From the NCBI RefSeq assembly GCF_000379905.1, contig NZ_KB904058.1, forward strand, positions 62,193-126,192: a stretch of DNA of 64,000 bases. The letters are read 5' to 3'. Position 1 is the stretch's first letter. Each line of letters begins with the position of its first letter. The notes beneath the pieces are model-generated. The model searched no databases and was not told the DNA's origin. It saw nothing but the letters and a program-made list of their open reading frames with translations. This document shows positions 10,221 to 20,539 of the stretch, in pieces. The position numbers and the translations under genes are program-made. This DNA comes from Rodentibacter pneumotropicus DSM 21403 (lineage in GTDB: Bacteria; Pseudomonadota; Gammaproteobacteria; Enterobacterales; Pasteurellaceae).

Positions 10221-13200
10221 ATGTTTCAAATTTTCCGTGGCTCACCTGCCCTTTCCGAATTCCGTATTAATGGCTTAATGCAAAAATTCCAACAAAACGG
10301 GCTGCCGGTACAATCCGTCTATGCCGAGTATGTCCATTTTGTCGAACTCAATGCAGCGCTTTCCGGCGAACAGGAAAGCAAGCTAAAAGCTTTGCTCCAT
10401 TACGGCCCAACCTTGGCAGAACACGAAGCAAAAGGTGAAACCTTTATTGTTATCCCACGTGTCGGCACCATTTCTTCTTGGTCATCCAAAGCGACGGATA
10501 TCGCCCATAATTGCGGCTTAAAAGAAGTGGATCGAATTGAACGCGGTCTTGCCTATTATTTTGAATTTAACCAGCCTTTAAATGAAAAAACACAAGAAAA
10601 ATTAACCGCACTTTTGCACGACCGTATGATGGAAACTGTCGTTCGTGATGCCAAAGATGCCGAAGTTTTATTCCGCCACCAAGCACCAAAAGCGTTCACC
10701 ACCGTAGATATTTTAAGCGGTGGTCGCCAAGCCTTAGAAACCGCCAATATTGAACTGGGGCTTGCTTTAGCAGAAGATGAAATTGATTATTTAGTGGAAA
10801 ATTTCACCGCACTTGGACGTAACCCGAACGATATAGAACTTTATATGTTTGCCCAAGCCAACTCCGAGCATTGTCGCCATAAAATCTTTAATGCGGACTG
10901 GGTGATTGACGGTGAAAAACAAGAAAAATCCTTGTTCAAAATGATCAAAAATACCTTCGAGAAAACGCCGGATTTCGTGCTTTCCGCCTATAAAGATAAC
11001 GCCGCTGTGATGGAAGGTTCTAAAGTAGGACGTTTCTTTGCCGATCAAGACGGGCAATATCGTTACCACAATGAAGATGCACATATTTTGATGAAAGTGG
11101 AAACCCACAATCACCCAACAGCGATCTCGCCTTTCCCGGGGGCAGCAACCGGCTCTGGTGGGGAAATTCGTGATGAAGGCGCAACCGGTCGTGGGGCAAA
11201 ACCGAAGGCAGGTTTAACCGGATTCTCCGTGTCAAACCTTGCGATTCCAAACTTTGAGCAACCTTGGGAAAATCCGCTTTCGAAGCCTAACCGTATTGCT
11301 TCCGCCCTCGATATTATGATTGAAGGCCCGTTAGGCGGTGCGGCATTTAACAATGAATTTGGCCGCCCTGCATTGCTCGGCTATTTCCGCACTTATGAAG
11401 AAAAAGTGAACAGTTTTAACGGCGAGGAAGTCCGTGGTTATCACAAACCGATTATGCTGGCAGGCGGTATCGGCAATATTCGTGCCGAACATGTGCAAAA
11501 AGGCGAAATTCCTGTTGGTGCAAAACTTATCGTATTAGGCGGTCCGGTAATGAATATCGGTTTAGGAGGCGGTGCGGCTTCTTCAATGGATAGTGGTAAA
11601 TCAAAAGAAGATTTGGATTTCGCTTCCGTTCAACGGGAAAATCCTGAAATGGAACGCCGTTGCCAAGAAGTAATCGACCGTTGCTGGCAACTCGGTGATG
11701 ATAACCCTATTTTATTTATTCACGATGTGGGGGCAGGCGGTTTATCCAATGCGATACCTGAATTGGTACACGATGGCGATCGTGGCGGAAAATTCGATTT
11801 GCGTTCCATTCTTTGTGATGAAAAAGGAATGTCTCCCCTTGAAATTTGGTGTAATGAATCACAAGAACGCTATGTTTTAGCCGTTGCACCGGAAAAATTG
11901 GAGTTATTTACCACACTTTGTGAACGTGAACGCGCACCTTTTGCGGTGATTGGCGAAGCTACGGAAGAAAAACATTTAACCTTGCACGACAGCCATTTCA
12001 ACAATGACCCGATTGATTTGCCAATGAATGTGTTGCTCGGTAAAACGCCAAAAATGACCCGCAATGTGCAATCAAGTGCGGTCGAAAATCCGCCTGTTTT
12101 ACAAGACAATATCGTGCTGAAAGAAGCCCTACATCGAGTATTACGTTTACCTGTGGTGGCAGAAAAAACCTTCCTCATTACCATTGGCGACCGCTCCGTC
12201 ACCGGTATGGTGGCACGGGATCAAATGGTCGGCCCATGGCAAATTCCGGTTTCCGATGTGGCAATCACTACCGCAAGCCTTGACAGCTATCACGGTGAAG
12301 CTATGGCAATGGGTGAACGAGCACCGGTGGCATTACTTGATTTTGGTGCCTCCGCCCGTTTAGCCGTAGCAGAATCCATCACCAATATCGCCGCCACCAA
12401 TATTGGCGAGATCAAACGAATTAAACTTTCCGCAAACTGGATGTCGGCCGCCGGTCATGGTGGTGAAGATGCAGGCCTTTATGAAGCGGTGAAAGCCGTG
12501 GGGGAAGAACTTTGTCCGGCACTTGGTATCACGATTCCAGTGGGCAAGGACTCTATGTCAATGAAAACCACGTGGGAAGAAAACGGTGAGAAAAAAGCCG
12601 TTACCGCCCCACTTTCTTTAGTCATCAGTGCTTTTGCCCGTGTGGAAGATGTACGCAAAACCGTCACACCTCAACTGCGTACCGATAAGGGTGCGTCCCG
12701 CCTCTTGCTGATTGATTTGGGCGAAGGTAAAAATCGCCTTGGGGCAACTGCACTAGCACAGGTTTATAAACAGTTAGGCGATAAACCGGCAGATGTGGAA
12801 AACGCTAATACATTGAAACAGTTTTTTGATGCGATGCAAGCCTTGGTGGCAGAGCGTAAACTATTGGCTTACCACGACCGTTCTGACGGTGGGTTAATCA
12901 TCACCTTAGCGGAAATGGCATTTGCAGGAAACTGTGGTATCGAAGTAGATATTTCCGCCTTAGGCGACAATGATCTCGCAGTGTTATTTAACGAAGAACT
13001 GGGGGCTGTGATTCAAGTGGCGGAAAGCGAATTAACTGCCGTACGTGAAATTTTAAATACGCACAATTTATTACCGCTCACTCATGAACTCGGTGCGATT
13101 ACCACGGATGATCGTATTGAAATCGCACGTGGCAATAAAAAATTACTCAGTGAAAAACGTTCCGAATTACGTGGTATTTGGGCGGAATTAACTCATCAAA

Positions 13201-14111
13201 TGCAACGTTTACGTGATAATCCGGAATGCGCAGATCAAGAATTTGAGGCAAAAAAAGATCCGGAAAACAAAGGATTATCTGCATTCTTAACTTATGATCC
13301 GAATGAAGATATTGCTGCGCCTTATATTGCGAAAGGTGCAAAACCGAAAGTCGCTGTGCTTCGTGAACAAGGGGTAAACAGCCATGTGGAAATGGCAGCA
13401 GCATTCGACCGTGCAGGTTTTGCTGCCATTGATGTCCATATGAGTGATTTGATGGCGGGTCGTTACCATTTAAATGATTTCAATGCGATGGTCGCTTGCG
13501 GCGGTTTCTCTTATGGGGATGTGCTTGGTGCAGGCGGTGGCTGGGCAAAATCTATTTTATTTAACCCACAATTGCGTGAGCAATTCAGCCAATTCTTCGC
13601 CAATGAAAACACCCTTTCTTTAGGGGTGTGTAACGGTTGTCAGTTTATCTCTAATCTTGCGGAAATCATTCCGGGTGCAGAAAACTGGCCTCGCTTTGTG
13701 CGGAATAAATCCGAACGTTTTGAAGCCCGTGTCGGTTTAGTGAAAATCAACGATACCCACTCCCTATGGTTCCAAGGTATGGCTGGTTCTCATATGCCAA
13801 TCGCCGTTTCTCACGGTGAAGGGCGTGTGGAATTCAAAACACCGGAAGATTTAACCGCACTTCAAGCGCAGAACTTAATTGTGGCACAATATATTGATAA
13901 TAACTTGAATGTGACGGAAACCTATCCGGCGAATCCAAACGGATCAGTCTCAGGTATCACCGCTATTTCAAATGTGGACGGTCGTATTGCCGCAATGATG
14001 CCACACCCTGAACGGGTATTCCGTGCCGTGAGCAACTCGTGGTATCCGGAAGATTGGAGTGAGGACGGGGCTTGGATGCGTTTGTTTAGAAATGCACGAG
14101 TGCAGTTTTAA
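10221..14111 (+). CDS. purL: Phosphoribosylformylglycinamidine synthase
   Basis: The large single-chain FGAM synthase, 1296 residues, the usual size in gamma-proteobacteria. An N-terminal linker domain precedes two AIRS-like halves ([27 protein letters not shown]; later GKDSMSMK) and a C-terminal class I glutaminase with the nucleophile in LGVCNGCQF and the catalytic His-Pro-Glu in [10 protein letters not shown]. It converts FGAR, ATP and glutamine to FGAM in step four of purine synthesis. A PurR box stands upstream. Confidence 0.99.
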   Translation: MFQIFRGSPALSEFRINGLMQKFQQNGLPVQSVYAEYVHFVELNAALSGEQESKLKALLHYGPTLAEHEAKGETFIVIPRVGTISSWSSKATDIAHNCGLKEVDRIERGLAYYFEFNQPLNEKTQEKLTALLHDRMMETVVRDAKDAEVLFRHQAPKAFTTVDILSGGRQALETANIELGLALAEDEIDYLVENFTALGRNPNDIELYMFAQANSEHCRHKIFNADWVIDGEKQEKSLFKMIKNTFEKTPDFVLSAYKDNAAVMEGSKVGRFFADQDGQYRYHNEDAHILMKVETHNHPTAISPFPGAATGSGGEIRDEGATGRGAKPKAGLTGFSVSNLAIPNFEQPWENPLSKPNRIASALDIMIEGPLGGAAFNNEFGRPALLGYFRTYEEKVNSFNGEEVRGYHKPIMLAGGIGNIRAEHVQKGEIPVGAKLIVLGGPVMNIGLGGGAASSMDSGKSKEDLDFASVQRENPEMERRCQEVIDRCWQLGDDNPILFIHDVGAGGLSNAIPELVHDGDRGGKFDLRSILCDEKGMSPLEIWCNESQERYVLAVAPEKLELFTTLCERERAPFAVIGEATEEKHLTLHDSHFNNDPIDLPMNVLLGKTPKMTRNVQSSAVENPPVLQDNIVLKEALHRVLRLPVVAEKTFLITIGDRSVTGMVARDQMVGPWQIPVSDVAITTASLDSYHGEAMAMGERAPVALLDFGASARLAVAESITNIAATNIGEIKRIKLSANWMSAAGHGGEDAGLYEAVKAVGEELCPALGITIPVGKDSMSMKTTWEENGEKKAVTAPLSLVISAFARVEDVRKTVTPQLRTDKGASRLLLIDLGEGKNRLGATALAQVYKQLGDKPADVENANTLKQFFDAMQALVAERKLLAYHDRSDGGLIITLAEMAFAGNCGIEVDISALGDNDLAVLFNEELGAVIQVAESELTAVREILNTHNLLPLTHELGAITTDDRIEIARGNKKLLSEKRSELRGIWAELTHQMQRLRDNPECADQEFEAKKDPENKGLSAFLTYDPNEDIAAPYIAKGAKPKVAVLREQGVNSHVEMAAAFDRAGFAAIDVHMSDLMAGRYHLNDFNAMVACGGFSYGDVLGAGGGWAKSILFNPQLREQFSQFFANENTLSLGVCNGCQFISNLAEIIPGAENWPRFVRNKSERFEARVGLVKINDTHSLWFQGMAGSHMPIAVSHGEGRVEFKTPEDLTALQAQNLIVAQYIDNNLNVTETYPANPNGSVSGITAISNVDGRIAAMMPHPERVFRAVSNSWYPEDWSEDGAWMRLFRNARVQF

Positions 14112-14121
14112 CAACAAAAAC

Positions 14122-14204
14122 TATTGGGCTTTAAAGCATTTATTGATGAGATTTATGCTTAAAGTCCAATAATCCAGCAAACGACCGTAAGTGCGGTCGT
14201 TTTT
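14122..14204. terminator. Two hairpins between purL and mutS
   Basis: The first pairs TATTGGGCTTTAAAGCAT with ATGCTTAAAGTCCAATA (one bulge). The second, 14181-14204, is ACGACCG/CGGTCGT followed by TTTTT, with an uptake signal forming the loop and arm. Together they separate the convergent genes purL and mutS. Confidence 0.8.
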
Positions 14205-14213
14205 CTTTGCGTT

Positions 14214-16799
14214 TTAATCCACCATTTTCTTCAGTTGGTATAAATACGCCAGTGCCTGTTTAGGGCTTAATTCATCAGGATCAAGTTTTTCAATAGCTGT
14301 GCGCAACACATCCGTTTCTTGTTCAAAAGCGAGCTCGCCTTGATATTGATTAGCGTCACGCAAGGCTTGAATTTGCTGATCGGCAGAATGTCCCGATATT
14401 TTTTCTAATTGCATTAATTTTTGTTTCGCTAGTTTAATCACCGGTAGCGGTACACCGGCTAAGGCGGCAACGGCTAAACCATAACTTTTGCTTGCCGCCC
14501 CTTCTTGTACGCTGTGCATAAAGGCAATGGTGTTATTGTGCTCAAGAGCATCTAAATGCACGTTCACAATTCCAGAAAATTGTTCCGGCAAAGCCGTTAA
14601 TTCAAAATAATGCGTGGCAAATAAGGTAAGCGAACGGATATTTTTTGCCAACCACTCAGCACATGCCCAAGCAAGGGAAAGTCCGTCATAGGTGGAGGTT
14701 CCACGCCCGATTTCATCAATTAATACCAGACTTTGCGCACTCGCTTGATGGAGAATATTCGCCATTTCCGTCATTTCTACCATAAAGGTTGAACGACCGG
14801 AAGCAAGATCATCGGAAGCACCGATACGGGTGAAAATGCGATCAATCGGTCCGATTTTTGCCTGATCTGCCGGTACAAAACTCCCCATATAAGCCATTAA
14901 AGCAATCAGTGCGGTTTGGCGCATATAGGTGCTTTTTCCTCCCATATTGGGACCGGTAATGATGAGCAAATGACGATCCTTATTGAGTTCAACAGGATTA
15001 GCAATGAAAGGCTCTTTTAATACTTGTTCCACCACAGGATGACGGCCGTTTTCAATCTTCATGCTGATTTCGTCACAGAATGTGGGCATCACATAATTTA
15101 ATCGGTCGGCACGTTCCGCTAAATTCACTAAGACATCTAATTCCGATAAGGCAAAGCTTGCCAATTGCAACGCACCTAAATGTGGGTGCAATAAATCGAA
15201 TAATTCTTCGTAAAGCTGTTTTTCTAATGCGAGCGCAGCACCTTTTGATTTCAGCACTTTATCTTCGTATTCTTTGAGTTCCGGAATAATGTAGCGTTCC
15301 GCATTTTTTAAGGTTTGGCGACGCACATAATGAATCGGCGCTTTGTGGGCTTGCCCTTGGCTAATTTGAATGTAATAACCGTGAACGGCATTAAAGCCGA
15401 TCTTTAGGGTATCGATCCCCGTACTTTCGCGCTCTCGTTTTTCTAGATTTTCTAAATATTGTGTAGCACCGTCAGAAAGGGTTCGCCATTCGTCCAATTC
15501 TGCATTGTATCCTTGAGCAATCACCCCACCATCACGAATCAAAAGCGGGGGTGTTTCAATAATGGCACGTTGTAGCAGGTCACATTGCTCACTAAAATCA
15601 GCGATTTGAGTAAAAAGTGCGGTCAAAAATGGCGGTGTTTTTTGTTGGATAATCGAACGTAATTCAGGGATTTGTTCCAATGCGGTACGCAAACGGGTGA
15701 GGTCTCGTGGACGAGCCGAACGCAATGCCACACGAGCCAAAATGCGTTCCATATCCCCCACTTGTTTTAAATAAGTCTGCAATTCATCCACCAGATCAAA
15801 ATTTAAGATTTCTGCTATTGCCTGTTGACGTTGGCTAAGTTTTTGAGTATCCCGAATAGGTTGATGAATCCAACGTTTGAGTAAACGGCTCCCCATTGGC
15901 GTAACACATTTATCCAACACGTAGGCAAGGGTATTTTCCGTACCACCGGCAAGATTTTGGGTAAGTTCTAAATTGCGCCTTGTGGCGGCATCCAGCTGAA
16001 TATAATCTTGATTTTGAATCACACTAATGCTGTTAATATGCGGTAAGGCGGTGCGCTGGGTTTCTTTGGCATATTGCAATAGACAGCCTGCCGCACTCAA
16101 GCCAAGAGGCGATTTTTCTACACCGAAAGCACGTAAATCTTTAGTACCAAATTGACGATTCAGCAAGTTTATCGCCGTGCTGAGTTCAAACTCCCAAATG
16201 GGACGGCGGCGAAGCCCTTTACAATGTTCGATGATTGCCATTTCACTGAAATCTTCACAATAGAGCAATTCCACTGGTGCAATGCGTTGTAATTCGGCAC
16301 GCAAGGTTTCTTTATTTTCCGGCTCGCATAGCTGAAAAAGACCGGATGCCATATCCAATGTGGCTAAACCGAATTGATCTTTTTGTTGATAGACGGCGGC
16401 AATTAAATTGTCTTGGCGTTCAGGCAACAGAGCTTCATCACTTACCGTGCCGGGTGTCACAATACGCACAATTTGGCGTTCTACCGGCCCTTTGCTCGTT
16501 GCCGGATCACCCACTTGCTCACAAATCGCCACCGGTTCACCTAATTGAACCAGCTTCGCCAAATAACCTTCTATGGCGTGATAAGGAACACCTGCCATGG
16601 GAATGGGCTGCCCTGCGGATTGCCCCCGTTTGGTGAGGGAAATATCCAACAATGCCGCCGCTTTTTTCGCATCATCATAAAACAGCTCGTAGAAATCCCC
16701 CATACGATAAAACAGCAAAATATCCGGATTTTCCGCTTTGAGTTTGAGATATTGTTGCATCATTGGAGTATGCTGAGAAAAATTATCTTCTGAAATCAT
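14214..16799 (-). CDS. mutS: DNA mismatch repair protein MutS
   Basis: 861 residues, full length. The N-terminal mismatch-binding domain holds the FYELF motif ([14 protein letters not shown]), and the C-terminal ABC-type ATPase holds the Walker A motif [13 protein letters not shown] and Walker B region [16 protein letters not shown]. MutS recognises mismatches and small loops and recruits MutL. In a naturally competent species it also limits recombination between diverged DNA. Confidence 0.99.
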   Translation of the reverse strand: MISEDNFSQHTPMMQQYLKLKAENPDILLFYRMGDFYELFYDDAKKAAALLDISLTKRGQSAGQPIPMAGVPYHAIEGYLAKLVQLGEPVAICEQVGDPATSKGPVERQIVRIVTPGTVSDEALLPERQDNLIAAVYQQKDQFGLATLDMASGLFQLCEPENKETLRAELQRIAPVELLYCEDFSEMAIIEHCKGLRRRPIWEFELSTAINLLNRQFGTKDLRAFGVEKSPLGLSAAGCLLQYAKETQRTALPHINSISVIQNQDYIQLDAATRRNLELTQNLAGGTENTLAYVLDKCVTPMGSRLLKRWIHQPIRDTQKLSQRQQAIAEILNFDLVDELQTYLKQVGDMERILARVALRSARPRDLTRLRTALEQIPELRSIIQQKTPPFLTALFTQIADFSEQCDLLQRAIIETPPLLIRDGGVIAQGYNAELDEWRTLSDGATQYLENLEKRERESTGIDTLKIGFNAVHGYYIQISQGQAHKAPIHYVRRQTLKNAERYIIPELKEYEDKVLKSKGAALALEKQLYEELFDLLHPHLGALQLASFALSELDVLVNLAERADRLNYVMPTFCDEISMKIENGRHPVVEQVLKEPFIANPVELNKDRHLLIITGPNMGGKSTYMRQTALIALMAYMGSFVPADQAKIGPIDRIFTRIGASDDLASGRSTFMVEMTEMANILHQASAQSLVLIDEIGRGTSTYDGLSLAWACAEWLAKNIRSLTLFATHYFELTALPEQFSGIVNVHLDALEHNNTIAFMHSVQEGAASKSYGLAVAALAGVPLPVIKLAKQKLMQLEKISGHSADQQIQALRDANQYQGELAFEQETDVLRTAIEKLDPDELSPKQALAYLYQLKKMVD

Positions 16800-16960
16800 T
16801 GAGTTACCTGTTTTTGATAAGAAAATAGACGGCGATATTGGCCGAAAAATATAAGTTTTATGTAGGTTATTTTAGAGGTTGAGAGAAAAAAAAGCCAATT
16901 ACAATTTCATCACCGGTGTACGTATTCCACGTAAATACTCCATTGACCTCTACTTTAAAA

Positions 16961-16990
16961 AAATAAACCGCACTTTTGTGCGGTTTATTT
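16961..16990 (-). terminator. Terminator of the first potD
   Basis: A perfect 13-base stem (AAATAAACCGCAC / GTGCGGTTTATTT) with a TTTT loop, built around an uptake-signal core. It sits 15 bases beyond the potD stop. The 16800-16960 stretch upstream of mutS holds no other clear signal. Confidence 0.85.
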
Positions 16991-17004
16991 TACCATCGTC
17001 AATA

Positions 17005-18051
17005 TTATTGAGCGGCTTTTAATTTTTGATAATAACCTTCGTACAGCTCAACGGCATCATCCACATCCAGTTGCCATTGGCTTCTATCGATCACATCCTG
17101 AGCAATAAATGTAGCATGATCATCTGTCAATTCTTTTGGCAAACGCTTTAATGCGTTGAGATTAGAAGTAGGATAACCGATTTGTAGAGTAAGTTTTTCT
17201 GCCACATCAGCACTTAACAAATAATTAATCAGCTTATGTGCACCTTCCACATTTTTAGCGGTTTTCGGAATAGCTAAATTATCGATCCAGAGCATCGTGC
17301 CTTCTTTTGGATAAACCATATTGATTTTAGCCCCTTCGTTTTTTGCAATACGAATAGAACCGTTCCACAACAAGCCCACTTCGGTTTCACCCGAAATAAA
17401 TCCACTGGACGGGTTATCTGAATTAAATGCCAAAATATTGTCACGCAATTTAATCAATTCTTGATAAGCCTCTTCCAACACTTTTGGATCTTGCGTGTTC
17501 GGGTCTTTGTTCATTTTTAATAGGGCAATATTGAACAATTCTCTTGGATCATCCAACATTTGTAAGCGTCCCTTAAATTCAGGTTTCCACAGGTCACCCC
17601 ATGATTGAAATTGGGCGGGACTTTGTGTTTCCGTGTTATAAGCAATACCGGTCGCCCCGAATAATTGCGGTAATGAATATTTGTTGCCTTTATCGAAAGG
17701 TTTATCCAACATATTCGGATCTAATTCTTTGATGACGGGCAGTTTTTCGTGATTTAATTCTTTCAACATATCTTCCCGTATCATTTTGGATACAAAATAG
17801 CTGGTTGGCGCAATCACATCATAACCGCCGTTTTCGCCTTGTGTTTTCAGCTTGGCATACATGGTTTCATTTGATTCCAAACTGGACACAATCACTTTAA
17901 TACCGGTTTCCTTGGTAAAGTTATCCAGTAACCCCTCCGGCACATATTCGCTCCAAGTATAAAGATAAACCGTATTGTCATTCGCGGTTGCAATACTGTG
18001 AGTGCCAAATAAAAATACACTTGAAGTAAAAAGTGCGGTCAATTTTTTCAT
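17005..18051 (-). CDS. potD: Spermidine/putrescine ABC transporter binding protein (copy 1)
   Basis: A 348-residue periplasmic binding protein with a signal peptide (MKKLTALFTSSVFLFGTHSIA) and the PotD family features YLYTWSEYVPEGLLDNF, SSLESNETMYAKLK, YDVIAPTSYFVSKM and a final ELYEGYYQKLK. It would deliver polyamines to a PotABC permease that is not encoded nearby. A second PotD lies at 32202-33254. An uptake signal encodes part of the signal peptide (TALF). Which polyamine each copy prefers cannot be told. Confidence 0.92.
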   Translation of the reverse strand: MKKLTALFTSSVFLFGTHSIATANDNTVYLYTWSEYVPEGLLDNFTKETGIKVIVSSLESNETMYAKLKTQGENGGYDVIAPTSYFVSKMIREDMLKELNHEKLPVIKELDPNMLDKPFDKGNKYSLPQLFGATGIAYNTETQSPAQFQSWGDLWKPEFKGRLQMLDDPRELFNIALLKMNKDPNTQDPKVLEEAYQELIKLRDNILAFNSDNPSSGFISGETEVGLLWNGSIRIAKNEGAKINMVYPKEGTMLWIDNLAIPKTAKNVEGAHKLINYLLSADVAEKLTLQIGYPTSNLNALKRLPKELTDDHATFIAQDVIDRSQWQLDVDDAVELYEGYYQKLKAAQ

Positions 18052-18249
18052 AATTTTTTATTCTCCTTGTGACAGAAAATAAAACCAGATCTGCCTAAAG
18101 CAAGATCGCCACACTCAAAGAGGGAAAAACCTTAGTATTTGAGGCTTAGTGATTGTAGGGTAATAGGTTAGATTTGCAACATTTTTTTAACACTCATCAC
18201 ATATCAGAGTTGGAAATAAAGAGAGGTATGATGAGTTTTTAAACACATA

Positions 18250-18276
18250 AAAAGCCATCGATCAATTATGGCTTTT
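18250..18276 (-). terminator. Terminator overlapping the pldB end
   Basis: AAAAGCCAT and ATGGCTTTT pair across a 9-base loop; the hairpin includes the last codons of pldB. The gap from here to potD (to 18052) has no gene; it is AT-rich and probably holds the potD promoter, but no box stood out. Confidence 0.6.
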
Positions 18277-19210
18277 CAAGAAATTGCGTGATGTTTTTTA
18301 TGACATTTTCCCTTAAACCGTCCCGTTCAAATAAAATCTCGTGTTTTGCTTGCTGAACCAACTCACAAAAGGCATTAGGGAAAAGTGCGGTCAGTTTTTC
18401 CAAGGTTTTATTGTCCACGATTTTTTCTTTCTCCGATTGCAAAATCAGCACAGGAATTTCAATGCGGGAGAGAATCGTAGGTAGGCGTTTTATGGCATTA
18501 AGGCATAAATGCACCCAACGAAAAGTCGGACCGCCAAGGTGAAGGGCAGGATATTTTCGGTTGATTCGGTTCATCCATTTCATTCGGGTTTTACAAAAAC
18601 TTAATTCATTGCGTTCAAGATGTGCCGGTTTGTAAGCCCCTTTGCCAAACACATAACGCTCACCTTGCCCCAGTAAATTCATTGCGGCGATGATCAGTTC
18701 ATCTCGAATCGGATGTTTTAACGGCACGCCAAAGAAAGGGGAAGAAAGCACCGCTTTGTTAATGCGATGATCGCAATTTGCCAAATAATAGGCGGCAATC
18801 AGCGAACCAAGAGAATGGGAAACCAGATGTTGGGTTTGATAGTCAAAAAGTGCGGTAGTTTTTTCAATCACTTTTTGCATATCTTCCACATAAAAACGAA
18901 ACTCGTCCAAATGCCCTTTTTCCGGATCGGATAAAAGCCGGTCAGAATAGCCCTGCCCGCGGTGATCAAACAGCAACACATCATAACCTTGATGATAAAA
19001 ATCATAGGCGAGTTCCGACCATTTCATCATATTTTCCGCTCGTCCGTTCACCAAAATCATCAATTTTCTGACCGCACTTTCCTGGTGAACAAAATGACGA
19101 TAGGCAATACGAATATTGCCTTTCCCAATAAGATATTGGGTAGGCATGCTTTCAAAAAAAGGCAATAATTCCACTAAGGCAAATTGGCAAAAACGGGGTT
19201 CTCGAATCAT
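18266..19210 (-). CDS. pldB: Lysophospholipase L2
   Basis: 314 residues of the alpha/beta hydrolase fold: an oxyanion segment LVNGRAENMMKW, DHRGQGYS, the nucleophile elbow HSLGS (SHSLGSL) and a late His in AKHEILFERD. PldB cleaves lysophospholipids in the inner membrane, recycling them. The first 20 residues are weakly conserved and the true start could be the later ATG at SMPTQYLIG. It follows asd by 50 bases. Confidence 0.85.
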   Translation of the reverse strand: MIREPRFCQFALVELLPFFESMPTQYLIGKGNIRIAYRHFVHQESAVRKLMILVNGRAENMMKWSELAYDFYHQGYDVLLFDHRGQGYSDRLLSDPEKGHLDEFRFYVEDMQKVIEKTTALFDYQTQHLVSHSLGSLIAAYYLANCDHRINKAVLSSPFFGVPLKHPIRDELIIAAMNLLGQGERYVFGKGAYKPAHLERNELSFCKTRMKWMNRINRKYPALHLGGPTFRWVHLCLNAIKRLPTILSRIEIPVLILQSEKEKIVDNKTLEKLTALFPNAFCELVQQAKHEILFERDGLRENVIKNITQFLEKP

Positions 19211-19260
19211 AGGAATCTATAAAATAAGGGCGTAAATAACGCCCTATTGGTGAGTAACAA

Positions 19261-20376
19261 TTATGCCACCAACTGTTTCAAAATACGACGAACCGGCTCA
19301 GCGGCACCCCATAAGAGTTGATCGCCTACGGTGAAAGCGGCGAGATATTCGCCACCCATGGCGAGTTTGCGCAAACGTCCGACAGGCACACTTAATGTGC
19401 CGGTAACTTTCGCCGGGGTTAATTCACGTAATGTGGTTTCTTTGTCGTTTGGAATCACTTTCACCCATTCATTGTGTGAGGCTATAATTTGTTCGATTTC
19501 CGCTAACGGTAAATCTTTTTTCAGTTTAATGGTGAAGGCTTGGCTGTGGCAACGCAAAGCACCGATACGTACGCACAAACCATCAACCGGAATAGGGTTG
19601 TTGCTTAAACCAAGAATTTTGTTGGTTTCGGCGTAACCTTTCCATTCTTCTTTGGTTTGCCCTGTTTCCGGTAACAATTTGTCGATCCAAGGGATAAGGC
19701 TGCCACCAAGTGCCGCACCAAAATTTTCTGTTGGGAAATCAGCAGAACGCATTTCTGCGGTAACTTTGCGTTCAATGTCTAAAATAGAAGACGCGGGATT
19801 GGCTAATTCCTCTTTCACGGCATCACGCAATAAGCCCATTTGGGAAAGCAATTCACGCATATTTTTTGCGCCTGCTCCTGATGCAGCTTGATAGGTTGCC
19901 ACAGAGACCCATTCCACCAAATCACGCTCGAATAAACCGCCGATTGCCATCAGCATAAGGCTCACTGTACAGTTGCCGCCCACAAAGGTTTTAATGCCGT
20001 TTTTCAAGCCTTCATCAATCACATTTTGGTTTACCGGATCGAGTACGATAATGGCATCTTTTTCCATACGTAACGCTGAAGCCGCATCAACCCAGTAGCC
20101 GTTCCAACCTGCTGATTTTAATTTTGGATAGATTTCGTTGGTGTACTCGCCGCCCTGACAGGTGACGATAATGTCTAATTTTTTGAGTTCATCAATATCA
20201 AAAGCACTTTTGAGTTCACCAGTATCTTTGTCGGCGAATACAGGGGCTTTTTGCCCTGCTTGTGAAGTAGTGAAGAAAATAGGATTGATGTTCGCAAAAT
20301 CATTTTCTTGAACCATTCGATCCATTAATACGGAACCGACCATTCCGCGCCATCCGATAAAACCGACGTTTTTCAT
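19261..20376 (-). CDS. asd: Aspartate-semialdehyde dehydrogenase
   Basis: 371 residues, beginning [21 protein letters not shown] with the NADP-binding GWRGMVGS loop; the catalytic Cys is in [11 protein letters not shown]. It reduces aspartyl phosphate to aspartate semialdehyde, the branch point to lysine, diaminopimelate, threonine and methionine. lysA, the last step to lysine, is at the other end of the window. No riboswitch fits in the short upstream gap. Confidence 0.99.
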   Translation of the reverse strand: MKNVGFIGWRGMVGSVLMDRMVQENDFANINPIFFTTSQAGQKAPVFADKDTGELKSAFDIDELKKLDIIVTCQGGEYTNEIYPKLKSAGWNGYWVDAASALRMEKDAIIVLDPVNQNVIDEGLKNGIKTFVGGNCTVSLMLMAIGGLFERDLVEWVSVATYQAASGAGAKNMRELLSQMGLLRDAVKEELANPASSILDIERKVTAEMRSADFPTENFGAALGGSLIPWIDKLLPETGQTKEEWKGYAETNKILGLSNNPIPVDGLCVRIGALRCHSQAFTIKLKKDLPLAEIEQIIASHNEWVKVIPNDKETTLRELTPAKVTGTLSVPVGRLRKLAMGGEYLAAFTVGDQLLWGAAEPVRRILKQLVA

Positions 20377-20499
20377 AGTTTTTCCTTTGTTAATGTTGTG
20401 TTTGAATGGGTTTATTAATTACAAGATAGTGTGAGCAAAATCAAGTTTTTTATGATGAATAAACATAAATTTATCTATCCGTTAATGCTTATACAAGAA

Positions 20500-20521
20500 A
20501 AAATCCCCTTTCGGGGATTTT
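20500..20521 (-). terminator. Terminator of rimO-ngt
   Basis: AAAATCCCC and GGGGATTTT form a perfect 9-base stem around TTTC just after the ngt stop. It isolates the rimO-ngt pair from asd. Confidence 0.85.
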
Positions 20522-20539
20522 CAGTTATTTTAAGCCGTC

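Noticed and set aside
20377-20480. Lysine riboswitch before asd
   Set aside because: The gap of about 120 bases to the next terminator is too short for the ~170-base L box and no conserved stem pattern was visible.
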